DNA of 58,534 nt from Streptomyces sp. sk2.1 (GTDB lineage Bacteria > Actinomycetota > Actinomycetes > Streptomycetales > Streptomycetaceae), in the NCBI RefSeq assembly GCF_008120935.1, contig NZ_RDBO01000077.1, positions 523,855 through 582,388 on the forward strand. Direction: 5' to 3'. The position numbers and the translations under genes were made by a program. Shown here one piece after another: positions 41,763-50,933 of this stretch. Under the pieces are notes generated by a model. It saw only the letters and a program-made list of their open reading frames with translations, was not told the DNA's origin and made no database searches. Within the stretch, counting starts at the first letter, position 1, and the number at the start of each line of letters is the position of its first letter.

Positions 41763-42833
41763 ATGTCCCGACCGACCGACCCGGCAGACCAGGCCCCCGA
41801 TGCCAACGGCGCCTACGCCGCGCCGTCGCACGACCCCGTCGCCGAACGCTTCATGGCGATGACCGACGTGATCACCCCGAACGCCGTCCGGGTCGCCGCC
41901 ACCCTGGGCCTGGCCGATCTGGTGCACCAGGGGGTGAACCGGCTGGACGACCTGGCCGACCGCACGTCCACCGACCGCGACGCGCTCGGCGAGATGATGC
42001 GCCACCTGGCCGTCCAGGGCCTGTTCGAGCAGCCCGAGCCGGGCGTCTACGCGCCGACGGAGCTCTCCCGCTGGATCGAGAGCGACCACCCCGTCGGAAT
42101 GCGCGAGTTCCTCGACCTGGACAGCCCGATGGGCCGCCCGCAGCGCGCCTTCGCCAGCCTGCTGCACAGCATCCGCACCGGCGGTCCCGCCTACGCCGAG
42201 GTGTACGGCAGGACCTACTGGGAGGACCTGGACGCCCACCCCGAGCTGAGCCGGGCGTTCAACGCGAAGATGGCCAAGCAGGTCTCCGAGATCTCCGCGG
42301 ACGTCGCCAAGACCTACGAGTGGGACCGGGTCGGGCACGTGGTCGACGTCGGCGGCGGCACCGGCACCCTGCTGTCCGAGGTGCTCGCCGCGCACCCCGC
42401 GCTGCGCTCGACCCTCGTCGACCTGCCCGCCGCGTCCGGCGGCGCCGGACAGCTGCTGGCCGCCGCGGGCGTCGCCGACCGGTGCGAGATCGTGCCCGGC
42501 AGCTTCTTCGAGCCGCTGCCCGCGGGCGCGGACGTGTACGTGCTGTCGACGATCCTGCACGACTGGAGCGACGACGCCTCCCGCAGGATCCTGCGCCGCT
42601 GCGCCGAGGCTGCCGGGGACCACGGCAAGGTCCTCGTCGTGGAGCACCTGATCCAGCCCGAGATCCGGCAGGGCATCTCCACCCTCAACCTGATCCTGCT
42701 GGCCACGCTCGGCGGCAAGGAACGCTCCCTCGACGAGTACGGGGAGCTCGCCACCACCGCGGGCCTGGAGGTCCTGAGGACCATCGAGCTGCCCTCCGGA
42801 CGCTCGCTGCTGGAGCTCGGCCGCCGCGCATGA
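41763..42833 (+). CDS. SAM-dependent O-methyltransferase (plant-type/DnrK-like family)
   Basis: 356 residues. The N-terminal helical dimerisation region (ADLVHQGVNRLDDLAD, then a winged-helix-like part) precedes a Rossmann domain with VVDVGGGTGTLL as the SAM site and ILHDWSDD, whose His is the usual catalytic base in this family. AAGGAG lies 7 bases before the ATG. The stop overlaps the UbiB-like gene. It could methylate a Tyr-derived phenol in the peptide or a quinone-like molecule; the partner gene favours neither clearly. Confidence 0.92.
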   Translation: MSRPTDPADQAPDANGAYAAPSHDPVAERFMAMTDVITPNAVRVAATLGLADLVHQGVNRLDDLADRTSTDRDALGEMMRHLAVQGLFEQPEPGVYAPTELSRWIESDHPVGMREFLDLDSPMGRPQRAFASLLHSIRTGGPAYAEVYGRTYWEDLDAHPELSRAFNAKMAKQVSEISADVAKTYEWDRVGHVVDVGGGTGTLLSEVLAAHPALRSTLVDLPAASGGAGQLLAAAGVADRCEIVPGSFFEPLPAGADVYVLSTILHDWSDDASRRILRRCAEAAGDHGKVLVVEHLIQPEIRQGISTLNLILLATLGGKERSLDEYGELATTAGLEVLRTIELPSGRSLLELGRRA

Positions 42834-44764
42834 ACGATCTGGTGTTCGCGCTGGCCGGGACCGTCGGGGTGGTGACGCTGGCCATAGGCATGGCCGTCGG
42901 CGCACGCCGGCTGCTCGGCCTGCGCGTCGGCACCCTGCGCATGGTCCTGGCCGCGCTGGTCGGTTTCACCACCGCCGTGTTCTTCGGGAACATGGTCCAG
43001 CCGCCGATGGAGCGGGGGGTGCTCGCCACCGTCATGGTGGGCATCTCCGTCTTCGTCACGATGGCCTTCCTCGTCCTGGCCGAGGTCGTCATGCCGGACC
43101 GTTCGCGGCCCGTGGCCTGGACCAGGCGACTGCGCAGACGCATCATGCGCACCCACCGCTACGCGCAGATCGGGGTGATCCTGGCCCGGCACGGCCTGGC
43201 CCCCTTCCTGCGGCGCAAGGACCGCAGCCGGTCGGGCCGGCCCGACCGGCTCGCCCGGTCCCTGCGCCTGGCCATCGAGGAGGGCGGGGTCACCTTCGTC
43301 AAGCTCGGGCAGCTCATGTCGACCCGGCCGGACGCGATCCCGCGGGAGTTCACCGAGGAACTCAGCAAGCTCCAGTGCCAGGTGCCGCCGTCGCCCTGGG
43401 CCGACGTCCACCAGGTGCTGGTCGACGAACTGGGCGGCCTGGTGGACTCGGAGTTCGCCGAGTTCGACCCCGAGCCGATGGCCGCCGGCTCGATCGCCCA
43501 GGTGCACGAGGCCCGGCTGCGCTCCGGCGCCAAGGTCGTGATCAAGATCCAGCGGCCCGGCATCCACCAGGTCGTGGAGCGCGACCTGGACATCATGAGC
43601 CGGATCGCGGCCAAGCTGGAGGACCGCGCCGACTGGGCGCGGGCCATCGGAACGGTCACCCTGGCCGCCGGGTTCGCCACGGCACTGCGCGAGGAGCTCG
43701 ACTTCCAGGTCGAGTCCCGCAACATGACGGCCATCAAGGCCGCCGCGGCCGAGGCCGGCACCGAGGTGTGCGTGCCCGGCCTGCACGAGAAGCTCTGCAC
43801 CAAGCGGGTCCTCGTCATGGAGTGGCTGGACGGGGTGCCCCTGGGCGAGGCCGGTCCCGCCATCGAGGAGCGGGGGCTGGACCGGGGGAAGCTCGCGGGC
43901 GTCCTGCTCGACTGCATGATGCGCCAGACCATGATGCACGGCGTCTTCCACTGCGACCCGCACCCCGGCAACGTCCTGCTGCTCGACGACGGGCGGCTGG
44001 CCCTCCTGGACTTCGGCGTGGTGGGCCGGCTCGACGCCAAGGCCCGCGGCGCGCTGCGCGATCTGATGCTCGCGGTCAAGCGGGAGGACCGGGAGGCGCT
44101 GTGCGACGCGCTGCTCGACCTCGTCGTGCGCCACGACGACCTGGACGAGCAGGAACTGGAGCGCGAACTCGGCGATTTCGTCGCCCTGTTCCTCACCGCG
44201 GGCTCCTCCCCCGACCTGGAGATGTTCGCGGGACTGTTCCGGCTGATCGCCTCGCACGGGCTGTCGGTGCCGCCCCAGATCGCCGGGGTGTTCCGGATGC
44301 TCACCACCCTGCACGGCACCCTGATGCAACTGGCGCCCGGCTTCGACGTCATCGCCGAGTCCCGGGAACTGGTCGCCGGGTACTACACCGAGCGGCTGCA
44401 GCCCTCCTCGCTGCGCGCCTCCGCGGGCGAGAACCTGCTCAGCATGATCTCGATGCTGGGCAAGGTGCCCAGACGCCTCGACCGGATCACCGGGGCCCTG
44501 GAACAGGGCCGGCTGGGCGTCACCGTCCGGCTGGGCGCCCGGGAGCGGGACCGCAGGCTCGTCACGGGGCTCGTGCACCTGACGCTGCTCACGGTGCTCG
44601 CCGCGGCCTTCGGGATCATGGCGGTCATCCTGCTCAACACCAGCAACGGCCCGCTCATCACGCCCACCCTGAGCCTGCTGCACGTCTTCGGCTACAACCT
44701 GCTGGTCGTCAGCTCCGTACTGGGCCTGCGCGTCCTCGTGCGGGTGTTCCGGGGCGAGTCCTGA
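42830..44764 (+). CDS. UbiB/ABC1-family kinase-like membrane protein
   Basis: 644 residues; ATG overlaps the methyltransferase stop (ATGA). N-terminal membrane segments (three, within residues 1-85), then the ABC1 domain: the KxGQ motif in FVKLGQLMSTRPD, Ala-rich loop AAGSIAQVH, VVIKIQRPG, catalytic HCDPHPGNVLL and metal-binding LLDFGVVG. Two C-terminal membrane spans (~580-635). Family members support quinone or prenyl-lipid biosynthesis as atypical ATPases/kinases. Coupling to an O-methyltransferase recalls quinone modification, but the substrate is unknown. Confidence 0.93.
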   Translation: MNDLVFALAGTVGVVTLAIGMAVGARRLLGLRVGTLRMVLAALVGFTTAVFFGNMVQPPMERGVLATVMVGISVFVTMAFLVLAEVVMPDRSRPVAWTRRLRRRIMRTHRYAQIGVILARHGLAPFLRRKDRSRSGRPDRLARSLRLAIEEGGVTFVKLGQLMSTRPDAIPREFTEELSKLQCQVPPSPWADVHQVLVDELGGLVDSEFAEFDPEPMAAGSIAQVHEARLRSGAKVVIKIQRPGIHQVVERDLDIMSRIAAKLEDRADWARAIGTVTLAAGFATALREELDFQVESRNMTAIKAAAAEAGTEVCVPGLHEKLCTKRVLVMEWLDGVPLGEAGPAIEERGLDRGKLAGVLLDCMMRQTMMHGVFHCDPHPGNVLLLDDGRLALLDFGVVGRLDAKARGALRDLMLAVKREDREALCDALLDLVVRHDDLDEQELERELGDFVALFLTAGSSPDLEMFAGLFRLIASHGLSVPPQIAGVFRMLTTLHGTLMQLAPGFDVIAESRELVAGYYTERLQPSSLRASAGENLLSMISMLGKVPRRLDRITGALEQGRLGVTVRLGARERDRRLVTGLVHLTLLTVLAAAFGIMAVILLNTSNGPLITPTLSLLHVFGYNLLVVSSVLGLRVLVRVFRGES

Positions 44765-44800
44765 CCCCCGTGCGCACCGCCGTCCCCGTACCGCCGTCCA

Positions 44801-44845
44801 CGAACGAACCGAAGCGAACCGAACCGAACCGCATTCGAGCGAACC
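44801..44845. repeat. Short cgaac(c) repeats upstream of padR-like gene
   Basis: About seven copies of CGAAC or CGAACC, with small interruptions, lie in 45 bases ending 18 bases before the PadR ATG. Position and repetition suggest an operator, possibly for autoregulation by the PadR protein. This is inferred from sequence alone. Confidence 0.5.
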
Positions 44846-44863
44846 TCTGACTGGAGGAGTCCC

Positions 44864-45388
44864 ATGAAGTCGACCGACCGCAAGCGCTGGGGAGTTCCCG
44901 GCGGTCCCGATCTCCTGGACCTGGTACCGGACCTGCTGGACCAGTTCGCGGACGGGCTGTACCGGCCCCACGGCCAGGGGCTGCGCGGGACGGTGCTGCT
45001 GCTGCTCGCCGACGGGCCGCGCACCGGGGCCGCCCTGATCGAGGAGGCCGCGCGCCGGCCGGGCGTGCGGCCCACCGCCGACGAGGTGTACCCGCTGCTC
45101 CAACAGCTCGCCGACGAGGGCCTGGTGACGTCCGAGGGACAGGACGGGCCGCGCACGTACACGCTCACCGAGAAGGGCCGGGCGGCCGTGCCGGACGGGA
45201 AGTCCGACGCCACCGCCGGCCGTCCCGGACCCGGCGGCCGGACCATGGAGGCGCACCGGCTGATGGGCGATGTGGTCATGGCCGCGGGGCGGCTCGCGTG
45301 GTCGGGCGACGAACGGAAGATGGAGCGCGCGTCCGAGGTGCTGGCCGAGGCGCGCCGCAAGCTGTACGCGCTGCTGGCCGAGGACTGA
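44864..45388 (+). CDS. PadR-family transcriptional regulator
   Basis: 174 residues. Winged-helix core: LLLLADGPRTGAALIEEAARR, then PTADEVYPLLQQLADEGLVT and a beta-wing with GPRTYTLTEKGR; the C-terminal helix (~125-170) is the PadR dimerisation part. A His/Ser/Gly-rich N-terminal tail is absent, unlike many Streptomyces relatives. GGAGGAG lies 6 bases before the ATG. Its likely targets are its own promoter and perhaps the convergent MMPL gene; neither is proved here. Confidence 0.92.
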   Translation: MKSTDRKRWGVPGGPDLLDLVPDLLDQFADGLYRPHGQGLRGTVLLLLADGPRTGAALIEEAARRPGVRPTADEVYPLLQQLADEGLVTSEGQDGPRTYTLTEKGRAAVPDGKSDATAGRPGPGGRTMEAHRLMGDVVMAAGRLAWSGDERKMERASEVLAEARRKLYALLAED

Positions 45389-45434
45389 CGACCACCGGGC
45401 CCACGGGTACGGGCACGGGCACACGGAAACACGG

Positions 45435-45475
45435 AGCGGCCGGAACGCGGGTGAACTCCCCGCGCCCCGGCCGCT
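45435..45475 (+). terminator. Two-part hairpin after the PadR gene
   Basis: Outer arms agcggccgg/ccggccgct and inner arms cgcggg/cccgcg with a short symmetric internal bulge, starting 47 bases after the PadR stop. A stable stem-loop; probable terminator. Confidence 0.6.
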
Positions 45476-45570
45476 TTCCGCTGCCCGGGGCACTCCGGAG
45501 ACCGCCGGTGAACCCGGCGCATCCCGGCGCGCGAGGGGGCGCACAGCGGCCGTACGGGGACGGCCCCCGC

Positions 45571-45667
45571 CGCCACCGCGCACGTACGGCGAGGAGAGCC
45601 CTGCCGTCGCCGCTGCCGCGCCGAGCCGCGACGAGGTCGCCACCGCGCACGTACGGCGGGGAGAGCC
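45571..45667. repeat. 30-bp direct repeat pair in non-coding spacer
   Basis: Copies at 45571-45600 and 45638-45667 match at 29 of 30 positions, each containing CACCGCGCACGTACGGCG. A second short pair (cgcacggcaagg then ccgcc) follows at ~45707-45746. They sit in the 453-base spacer between convergent genes, where I see no convincing gene. Role unknown. Confidence 0.7.
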
Positions 45668-45792
45668 GCCCCCGGCCCGCGCACGCCCTGCCGCGCGTGC
45701 CCCGCGCCGCACGGCAAGGACCGCCCCGCGCGCACGGCAAGGGCCGCCGTGCGGCGCCCGGTGGTGGGTGCGTCGCACGGCGGCCCTTGCGT

Positions 45793-45830
45793 GGCCGGCC
45801 GTGACGGCGGGTCGGCCGTCACGGCCGGCC
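45793..45830. terminator. Bidirectional hairpin before the MMPL stop
   Basis: Perfect 16-bp arms (ggccggccgtgacggc and its complement) with a 6-base loop, 11 bases beyond the MMPL stop codon and facing the PadR gene. A strong candidate terminator for the convergent pair. Confidence 0.8.
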
Positions 45831-45841
45831 GTTCGGCACGG

Positions 45842-48001
45842 TCAGCCGGACGTGCCGACGGACTCCTTCGCGCGAGGCGTCTCGTCCGGGGAGGCCGACC
45901 GGTCGTGGTCGTGGTCCTTGCCGCCGGGCCACCAGGCCTTGCGGCCCAGCAGCGCGGTGACCGCGGGCACCAGGAGCATCGCCATGACGAACGCGGTGAG
46001 CAGGATGCCGAAGGCCACCGCGAAGCCCATCTGCTGGAGCATGGTGTTCTCGGCCAGCAGGAGCACCCCGAACGTGCCCGCCAGGATGACGGCGGCGGCA
46101 CCGATCGTCGACGCGGAGCTGACGATCGCGTGGCGGGTGGCCTCGGCCGGACTGATGCCCCGCCGGACCTCCTCGCGCAGTCGGGCGATCATCAGGATGT
46201 TGTAGTCCGTCCCGATCGCCACGACGAACAGGTAGAGGATCACCGGCAGGGTGAACAGCAGCCCGCTCTCGCCCTTGAGGTCCTGGAAGAGCCACACGGT
46301 GGACCCCAGGGTCGCGGCGAAGCCCAGGCCGACGGCGAGCATCAGGTACCAGGGGGCCACGACGCTGCGGAGCAGCAGGCCGAGGATGATCATGATGGCC
46401 AGTCCGGCGGCCGGGAAGACCAGCGAGTAGTCGTGGTTGACGGCGTCCTGGACGTCGGCCATCACCCCGCTGGTGCCGCCGACCAGTGCCTCCGTGCCCT
46501 TGGGCGCCGAGGCGTGCGCGGCGTCGCGCAGCGGACCCGAGACCAGCTCGATGGCCTGGTCACCGGTCGGCCGGTAGTCGATCATCACGGCGATCTGGGC
46601 GACGTCGCCCTTCGGGCTCGTCACCGGCGGGGCGACCGTGCCGACGCCGTCGACCGCGGCCAGCTCCTTCGCGTACGCACCGAGCCCGGCCTGGTCCAGC
46701 TTGCTGCCGTCGTCCGTGTGGACCAGCACCCAGACCGGGTCGGTCTGGCCGGCGGCGAAGCCGCGCTGGAGGTCCTCCATCGCCCGGACGGACTCCAGCT
46801 CCTTCGGCAGCGAACTGCCGCTGTCGAAGATCGGGTTGAAGCTGAGGGAGCCCACCGCGAGAACGGCGAGCAGCCCGGCCGAACCCGCGGCGACCACACC
46901 GGGACGGCGCCCGATGAGCGTGCCGACGCGCTGCGAGAGCCGGTGCTCGGGCTGCTTGCGCCAGGCCTTGGAGGGCCAGAACACCTTGGTGCCGAGGAGC
47001 GAGAAGACCGCGGGCACGAGGGTGAGCGCCGCCACGAGGGTCACGCCGACGGAGATGGCCAGGGCGGGGCCCATGGCGCGGAACATGCCCAGGCTGGACA
47101 GCAGCAGGGCGAGGAACGCGACGATGACCGCGCCCGCGGCGGAGGCGATGGTCTCGCCGACCTTGCCGACCGCGTCCGCCATGGCCTGCTTCGGCTCCTG
47201 GCCGGTCCGCAGGTGCTCCCGGTAGCGGAAGAGCAGGAACAGCAGGTAGTCGGTCCCGACCCCGAACAGCACGACGATCAGGATGGACGAGATCGACGCG
47301 TCGGTCTTCAGACCGCCGAGCTCGGACACGGTCGCGATCAGGCCGTTGGCGACCATGAAGACGACCGAGATCACGATCAGCGGCAGGAACGCGATCAGCG
47401 GGCTGCGGAAGATGGCGAGCAGCAGCACCACGATGAGCGCCATCGTCGCCATCATGATCATCGCGTCGGTGTTGCCGGAGGACTGCATGGTGTCCACCGC
47501 GGTGGCCGTCTGGCCCGTGATGCCCATGCTCAACGAGGTGGACTTGAGCAGCGGCTTGACCTGCTTGCGCAGCTCCTCGACCGACTTCATCAGGTCCGCG
47601 TCGTAGGGGTCCTTCGAGGTGGCCAGGATGCTGGCCAGGGCGATCTTCCCGTTGGCGGAGACCGACTGCGGATTGGTCTCGATCCGCTTGATCTTCTTCA
47701 GGCCCGCCTTGTCCAGACCGGCCACGACCTCGACCACGTCGGCCTTGTCGGCAGCCGTCAGAGGAGCCTTGTCCTTGCGCTGGAAGACCGCGATGGAGGC
47801 GGGCTGCTCCTGCTGCGGGAAGGCGCGTTCCTGCACCTTTCCGACCTGGACCGACTCGTAGTGCGACGGCAGGAAGTCGGCCTGGTCATTGGTCGGCTTC
47901 AGCTGGGGAGCGAGGGATATCAGGGCGGCGGCCGCAATCACCCAGGCGAGAATGGTCAGCCATGGATGCTTGACGGCGGACTGCCCGATCCTTCCGAACA
48001 T
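45842..48001 (-). CDS. MMPL/RND-family membrane transporter
   Basis: 719 residues from the ATG preceded by GAAGGAG; a longer open frame upstream lacks a site. Twelve spans in two repeats: span 1, then a large extracytoplasmic domain, then five spans, twice. GTDYLLFLLFRYREHLR and GTDYNILMIARLREEVRRG hold the paired Asp-Tyr of the proton pathway. Actinobacterial relatives export lipids or lipid-linked compounds. The C-terminus is a short charged tail (KDHDHDRS). It faces the PadR gene convergently and is divergent from the polyprenyl synthase gene. Confidence 0.94.
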   Translation of the reverse strand: MFGRIGQSAVKHPWLTILAWVIAAAALISLAPQLKPTNDQADFLPSHYESVQVGKVQERAFPQQEQPASIAVFQRKDKAPLTAADKADVVEVVAGLDKAGLKKIKRIETNPQSVSANGKIALASILATSKDPYDADLMKSVEELRKQVKPLLKSTSLSMGITGQTATAVDTMQSSGNTDAMIMMATMALIVVLLLAIFRSPLIAFLPLIVISVVFMVANGLIATVSELGGLKTDASISSILIVVLFGVGTDYLLFLLFRYREHLRTGQEPKQAMADAVGKVGETIASAAGAVIVAFLALLLSSLGMFRAMGPALAISVGVTLVAALTLVPAVFSLLGTKVFWPSKAWRKQPEHRLSQRVGTLIGRRPGVVAAGSAGLLAVLAVGSLSFNPIFDSGSSLPKELESVRAMEDLQRGFAAGQTDPVWVLVHTDDGSKLDQAGLGAYAKELAAVDGVGTVAPPVTSPKGDVAQIAVMIDYRPTGDQAIELVSGPLRDAAHASAPKGTEALVGGTSGVMADVQDAVNHDYSLVFPAAGLAIMIILGLLLRSVVAPWYLMLAVGLGFAATLGSTVWLFQDLKGESGLLFTLPVILYLFVVAIGTDYNILMIARLREEVRRGISPAEATRHAIVSSASTIGAAAVILAGTFGVLLLAENTMLQQMGFAVAFGILLTAFVMAMLLVPAVTALLGRKAWWPGGKDHDHDRSASPDETPRAKESVGTSG

Positions 48002-48294
48002 GAGACTCCTTCGGTGCGTCTTTCCAGGGGGCCCTTGATTCTCGGTGCGCGACGTTCCCCGCCTCCTGCCGCGCGGATACATGTGGCAGCAACCTGCCGC
48101 ATGAATCCGGAACATGCGGGAGGGGCACCCCTGCGCACACCGGCGGAATCGGCGTGGCAGGAAGATGACAGGGAGTGCATCAAGCGGCCAGCGGTGTTGC
48201 CGGGGCCGGAGCGGGAATCGGATGCTCGTGCGATGAACTCGCACTCCTGCTCGTACCGGTCCGTGGTCGCCCGTCCGACGGGCGAGGTGAGGGC
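48002..48294. promoter_or_regulatory. Divergent intergenic region with 7-9-7 inverted repeat
   Basis: This 293-base gap should hold promoters for the MMPL gene (minus) and polyprenyl synthase (plus). At 48097-48119 the arms CCGCATG and CATGCGG are perfect, separated by 9 bases, a layout common for TetR-, MarR- or PadR-type operators. Confidence 0.4.
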
Positions 48295-49317
48295 ATGACC
48301 GTCACGGTGCCGGCGGGATCCGAAATGCTCGCCCATCTCGCCCTCGGCGAGCCGGAGTTCGAGAACAGGATCACCGAGTCCCTGGCCGCCGCCGAGAAGC
48401 GGCTGCTGGACTGCGTGTCGAGCGCTCCCGACCCGAGGGTCGCCGCGCTCACGAGCCATCTCGCCGCCGCGGGCGGCAAGCGGCTGAGACCGTTGCTGGT
48501 GCTGCTCGGCGCCGAGTTCGGCGAACCGTTCCGCGACGGGGTCACCGAGGCCGCCGTCATAGCCGAACTCGTCCACATCTCCTCGCTCTACCACGACGAC
48601 GTGATGGACGGGGCGACGATGCGGCACGGCGTGGACAGCGTCAACGCGCGCTGGGGCGAACGGCTCGCGGTGGCCGGCGGGAACTGGCTGCTCGCCCGCG
48701 CGGCCCGGCTCGCCTCCGAACTGGGTCCGGAGGCCGTGCGCTACAACGCCGAGATCGCGAGCAGACTGGTCGCGGGACAGCTGGGGGAGTTGACCGGGCC
48801 GGCCCCGGACGAGGACCCGGTCGCGCACTTCTTCGAGGTGACCGAGGGCAAGACCGCCGCGCTGTTCTCCATGGCGACGGCGATCGGCGGGCTCCAGGCC
48901 GGGGCCCCGGACGGATTCGTGCGCGCCCTCGCGGAGTACGGCAACCAGCTCGGCGTCGCGTTCCAGATATCCGACGACCTGCTCGACCTGGCCGCCCCCG
49001 CCGCCCTCACCGGCAAGGAGCAGGGCAAGGACCTCGTGGCGGGCGTGCCCAGCCTGCCGGTGCTCCTGGCCCTGGAGGACGACAGCCCGGAGGGTGCCGA
49101 ACTGCGGGCGCTGCTGGCGGACGGCCCGGTCGAGGAGGACGGGGCCAGACGACGCGCCCTGGAGCTCTTCCGGTCCTCCTCCGCGCCCGCCCGGGCGCGC
49201 GACCTCCTGCACCGGCGACTGGATCTGGCCAGGGCGGCGCTGGAGTCGCTGCCGCGGTGCCCGTCCCGCCGGGCGCTCGACGCGCTGTGCGGTTACGTGG
49301 CCCTGCGCACCGGCTGA
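48295..49317 (+). CDS. Trans-polyprenyl diphosphate synthase
   Basis: 340 residues from the ATG with GGTGAGGG just upstream. First Asp-rich motif HDDVMD within LVHISSLYHDDVMDG, second motif ISDDLLDL, GGKRLRPLL for diphosphate binding and GKTAALF. The residues before the first motif (SSLYHDD) are those of long-chain heptaprenyl/octaprenyl-type enzymes rather than of short-chain GGPP synthases, but product length cannot be fixed by eye. Probably makes the menaquinone side chain or another prenyl precursor. The next gene starts 30 bases on. Confidence 0.93.
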   Translation: MTVTVPAGSEMLAHLALGEPEFENRITESLAAAEKRLLDCVSSAPDPRVAALTSHLAAAGGKRLRPLLVLLGAEFGEPFRDGVTEAAVIAELVHISSLYHDDVMDGATMRHGVDSVNARWGERLAVAGGNWLLARAARLASELGPEAVRYNAEIASRLVAGQLGELTGPAPDEDPVAHFFEVTEGKTAALFSMATAIGGLQAGAPDGFVRALAEYGNQLGVAFQISDDLLDLAAPAALTGKEQGKDLVAGVPSLPVLLALEDDSPEGAELRALLADGPVEEDGARRRALELFRSSSAPARARDLLHRRLDLARAALESLPRCPSRRALDALCGYVALRTG

Positions 49318-49346
49318 ACAGGGCAGAGACGACAAAGGAGTTGGTC

Positions 49347-50909
49347 ATGCCGCAGGACACCGCTGCCCATTTCGACCGCGTCGGCGAACTCGCCGCCATC
49401 CGCGAAGAGGTGCTCCGGGGCCCCGACCGGGCGACCGAGGCGCAGCACGCCAAGGGGAAGCTGACGGCGCGTGAGCGGATCGGTCTGCTGCTGGATGCGG
49501 GTTCGTTCCGTGAGGTCGAGCAGTTGCGCCGGCACCGGGCGACGGGTTTCGGTCTGGAGGAGAAGAAGCCCTACACCGACGGTGTGGTCACCGGCTGGGG
49601 GACGGTGGAGGGGCGCACGGTCTTCGTGTACGCGCACGACTTCCGGATCTTCGGCGGCGCGCTGGGCGAGGCGCACGCCACGAAGATCCACAAGATCATG
49701 GACATGGCGATCGCGGCGGGTGCGCCGCTGGTGTCGCTGAACGACGGTGCCGGTGCCCGTATCCAGGAGGGCGTCTCGGCGCTGGCCGGCTACGGCGGGA
49801 TCTTCCAGCGCAACACGAGGGCCTCGGGCGTGATCCCGCAGATCAGCGTGATGCTCGGCCCCTGCGCGGGCGGCGCCGCCTACAGCCCCGCGCTGACGGA
49901 CTTCGTGTTCATGGTCCGCGAGACCTCGCAGATGTTCATCACCGGCCCGGACGTCGTCAAGGCGGTCACGGGCGAGGAGATCACCCAGAACGGCCTGGGC
50001 GGCGCCGACGTCCACGCCGAGACCTCCGGCGTCGCACACTTCGCGTACGACGACGAGGAGACCTGCATCGCCGAGGTCCGCTACCTCATCGGCATGCTCC
50101 CCTCCAACAACCGCGAGAACCCGCCCACCGCCCCCGGCGGCGACCCGGCCGACCGCCGCGGCGACACGCTTCTGAGCCTGGTCCCGGCCGACGGATCCCG
50201 TCCCTACGACATGCGCACCGTCATCGAGGAGATCGTCGACGACGGGGAGCACATGGAGGTCCACGAGCGCTGGGCGACCAGCGTCGTCTGCACCCTGGCC
50301 CGGATGGACGGGAAGGTAGTCGGGATCGTCGCGAACCAGCCGCAGTCGTTCGCGGGCGTCCTGGACATCCACTCCTCGGAGAAGGCCGCCCGCTTCGTCC
50401 AGTTCTGCGACGCGTTCAACATCCCCCTGGTCACCCTCGTCGACGTCCCCGGCTTCCTGCCCGGCGTCGACCAGGAACACGGCGGGATCATCCGGCACGG
50501 CGCGAAGCTGCTGTACGCGTACTGCAACGCCACCGTCCCGCGGGTCCAGGTCATCCTGCGCAAGGCGTACGGGGGCGCCTACATCGTGATGGACTCCCGT
50601 TCCATCGGGGCGGATCTGTCCTTCGCGTGGCCGTCGAACGAGATCGCGGTGATGGGTGCCGAGGGCGCCGCCAACGTGGTCTTCCGCCGGCAGATCGCGG
50701 CGTCCGACGACCCGGAGGCGACACGCGGCCTGCTGGTCAAGGAGTACAAGGCCGAGCTGATGCACCCGTACTACGCGGCCGAACGCGGTCTGGTCGACGA
50801 CGTCATCGACCCCGCAGAGACCCGCGAGGTCCTGATCGCCTCGCTCGACATGCTCCGCAACAAGCACGCCGACCTGCCGTCCCGCAAGCACGGCAACCCG
50901 CCGGCCTGA
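49347..50909 (+). CDS. pccB: Acyl-CoA carboxylase beta subunit (propionyl-CoA carboxylase type)
   Basis: 520 residues; ATG preceded by AAAGGAG. Carboxyltransferase fold with the acyl-CoA site GAGARIQEGV, first oxyanion-hole pair GPCAGGAAYSPALTDF, DVPGFLPG and the biotin-side motif RKAYGGAYIVM. Asp in PGCAGGAxYxxxxxD is the residue that favours propionyl-CoA in this family. It transfers CO2 from biotin on an alpha subunit, which is not in this window, to propionyl- or acetyl-CoA, giving methylmalonyl- or malonyl-CoA. The epsilon subunit gene follows. Confidence 0.95.
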   Translation: MPQDTAAHFDRVGELAAIREEVLRGPDRATEAQHAKGKLTARERIGLLLDAGSFREVEQLRRHRATGFGLEEKKPYTDGVVTGWGTVEGRTVFVYAHDFRIFGGALGEAHATKIHKIMDMAIAAGAPLVSLNDGAGARIQEGVSALAGYGGIFQRNTRASGVIPQISVMLGPCAGGAAYSPALTDFVFMVRETSQMFITGPDVVKAVTGEEITQNGLGGADVHAETSGVAHFAYDDEETCIAEVRYLIGMLPSNNRENPPTAPGGDPADRRGDTLLSLVPADGSRPYDMRTVIEEIVDDGEHMEVHERWATSVVCTLARMDGKVVGIVANQPQSFAGVLDIHSSEKAARFVQFCDAFNIPLVTLVDVPGFLPGVDQEHGGIIRHGAKLLYAYCNATVPRVQVILRKAYGGAYIVMDSRSIGADLSFAWPSNEIAVMGAEGAANVVFRRQIAASDDPEATRGLLVKEYKAELMHPYYAAERGLVDDVIDPAETREVLIASLDMLRNKHADLPSRKHGNPPA

Positions 50910-50933
50910 GGACCCGTCGGGCGACCGCCCGAC

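Noticed and set aside
45270..46205. Plus-strand frame over the spacer and the MMPL end
   Set aside because: Crosses a strong hairpin and opposes the clear MMPL gene. No motifs.
45842..48244. Longer N-terminus for the MMPL protein
   Set aside because: The ATG at 48001 has GAAGGAG, and the first membrane span follows at the usual distance.
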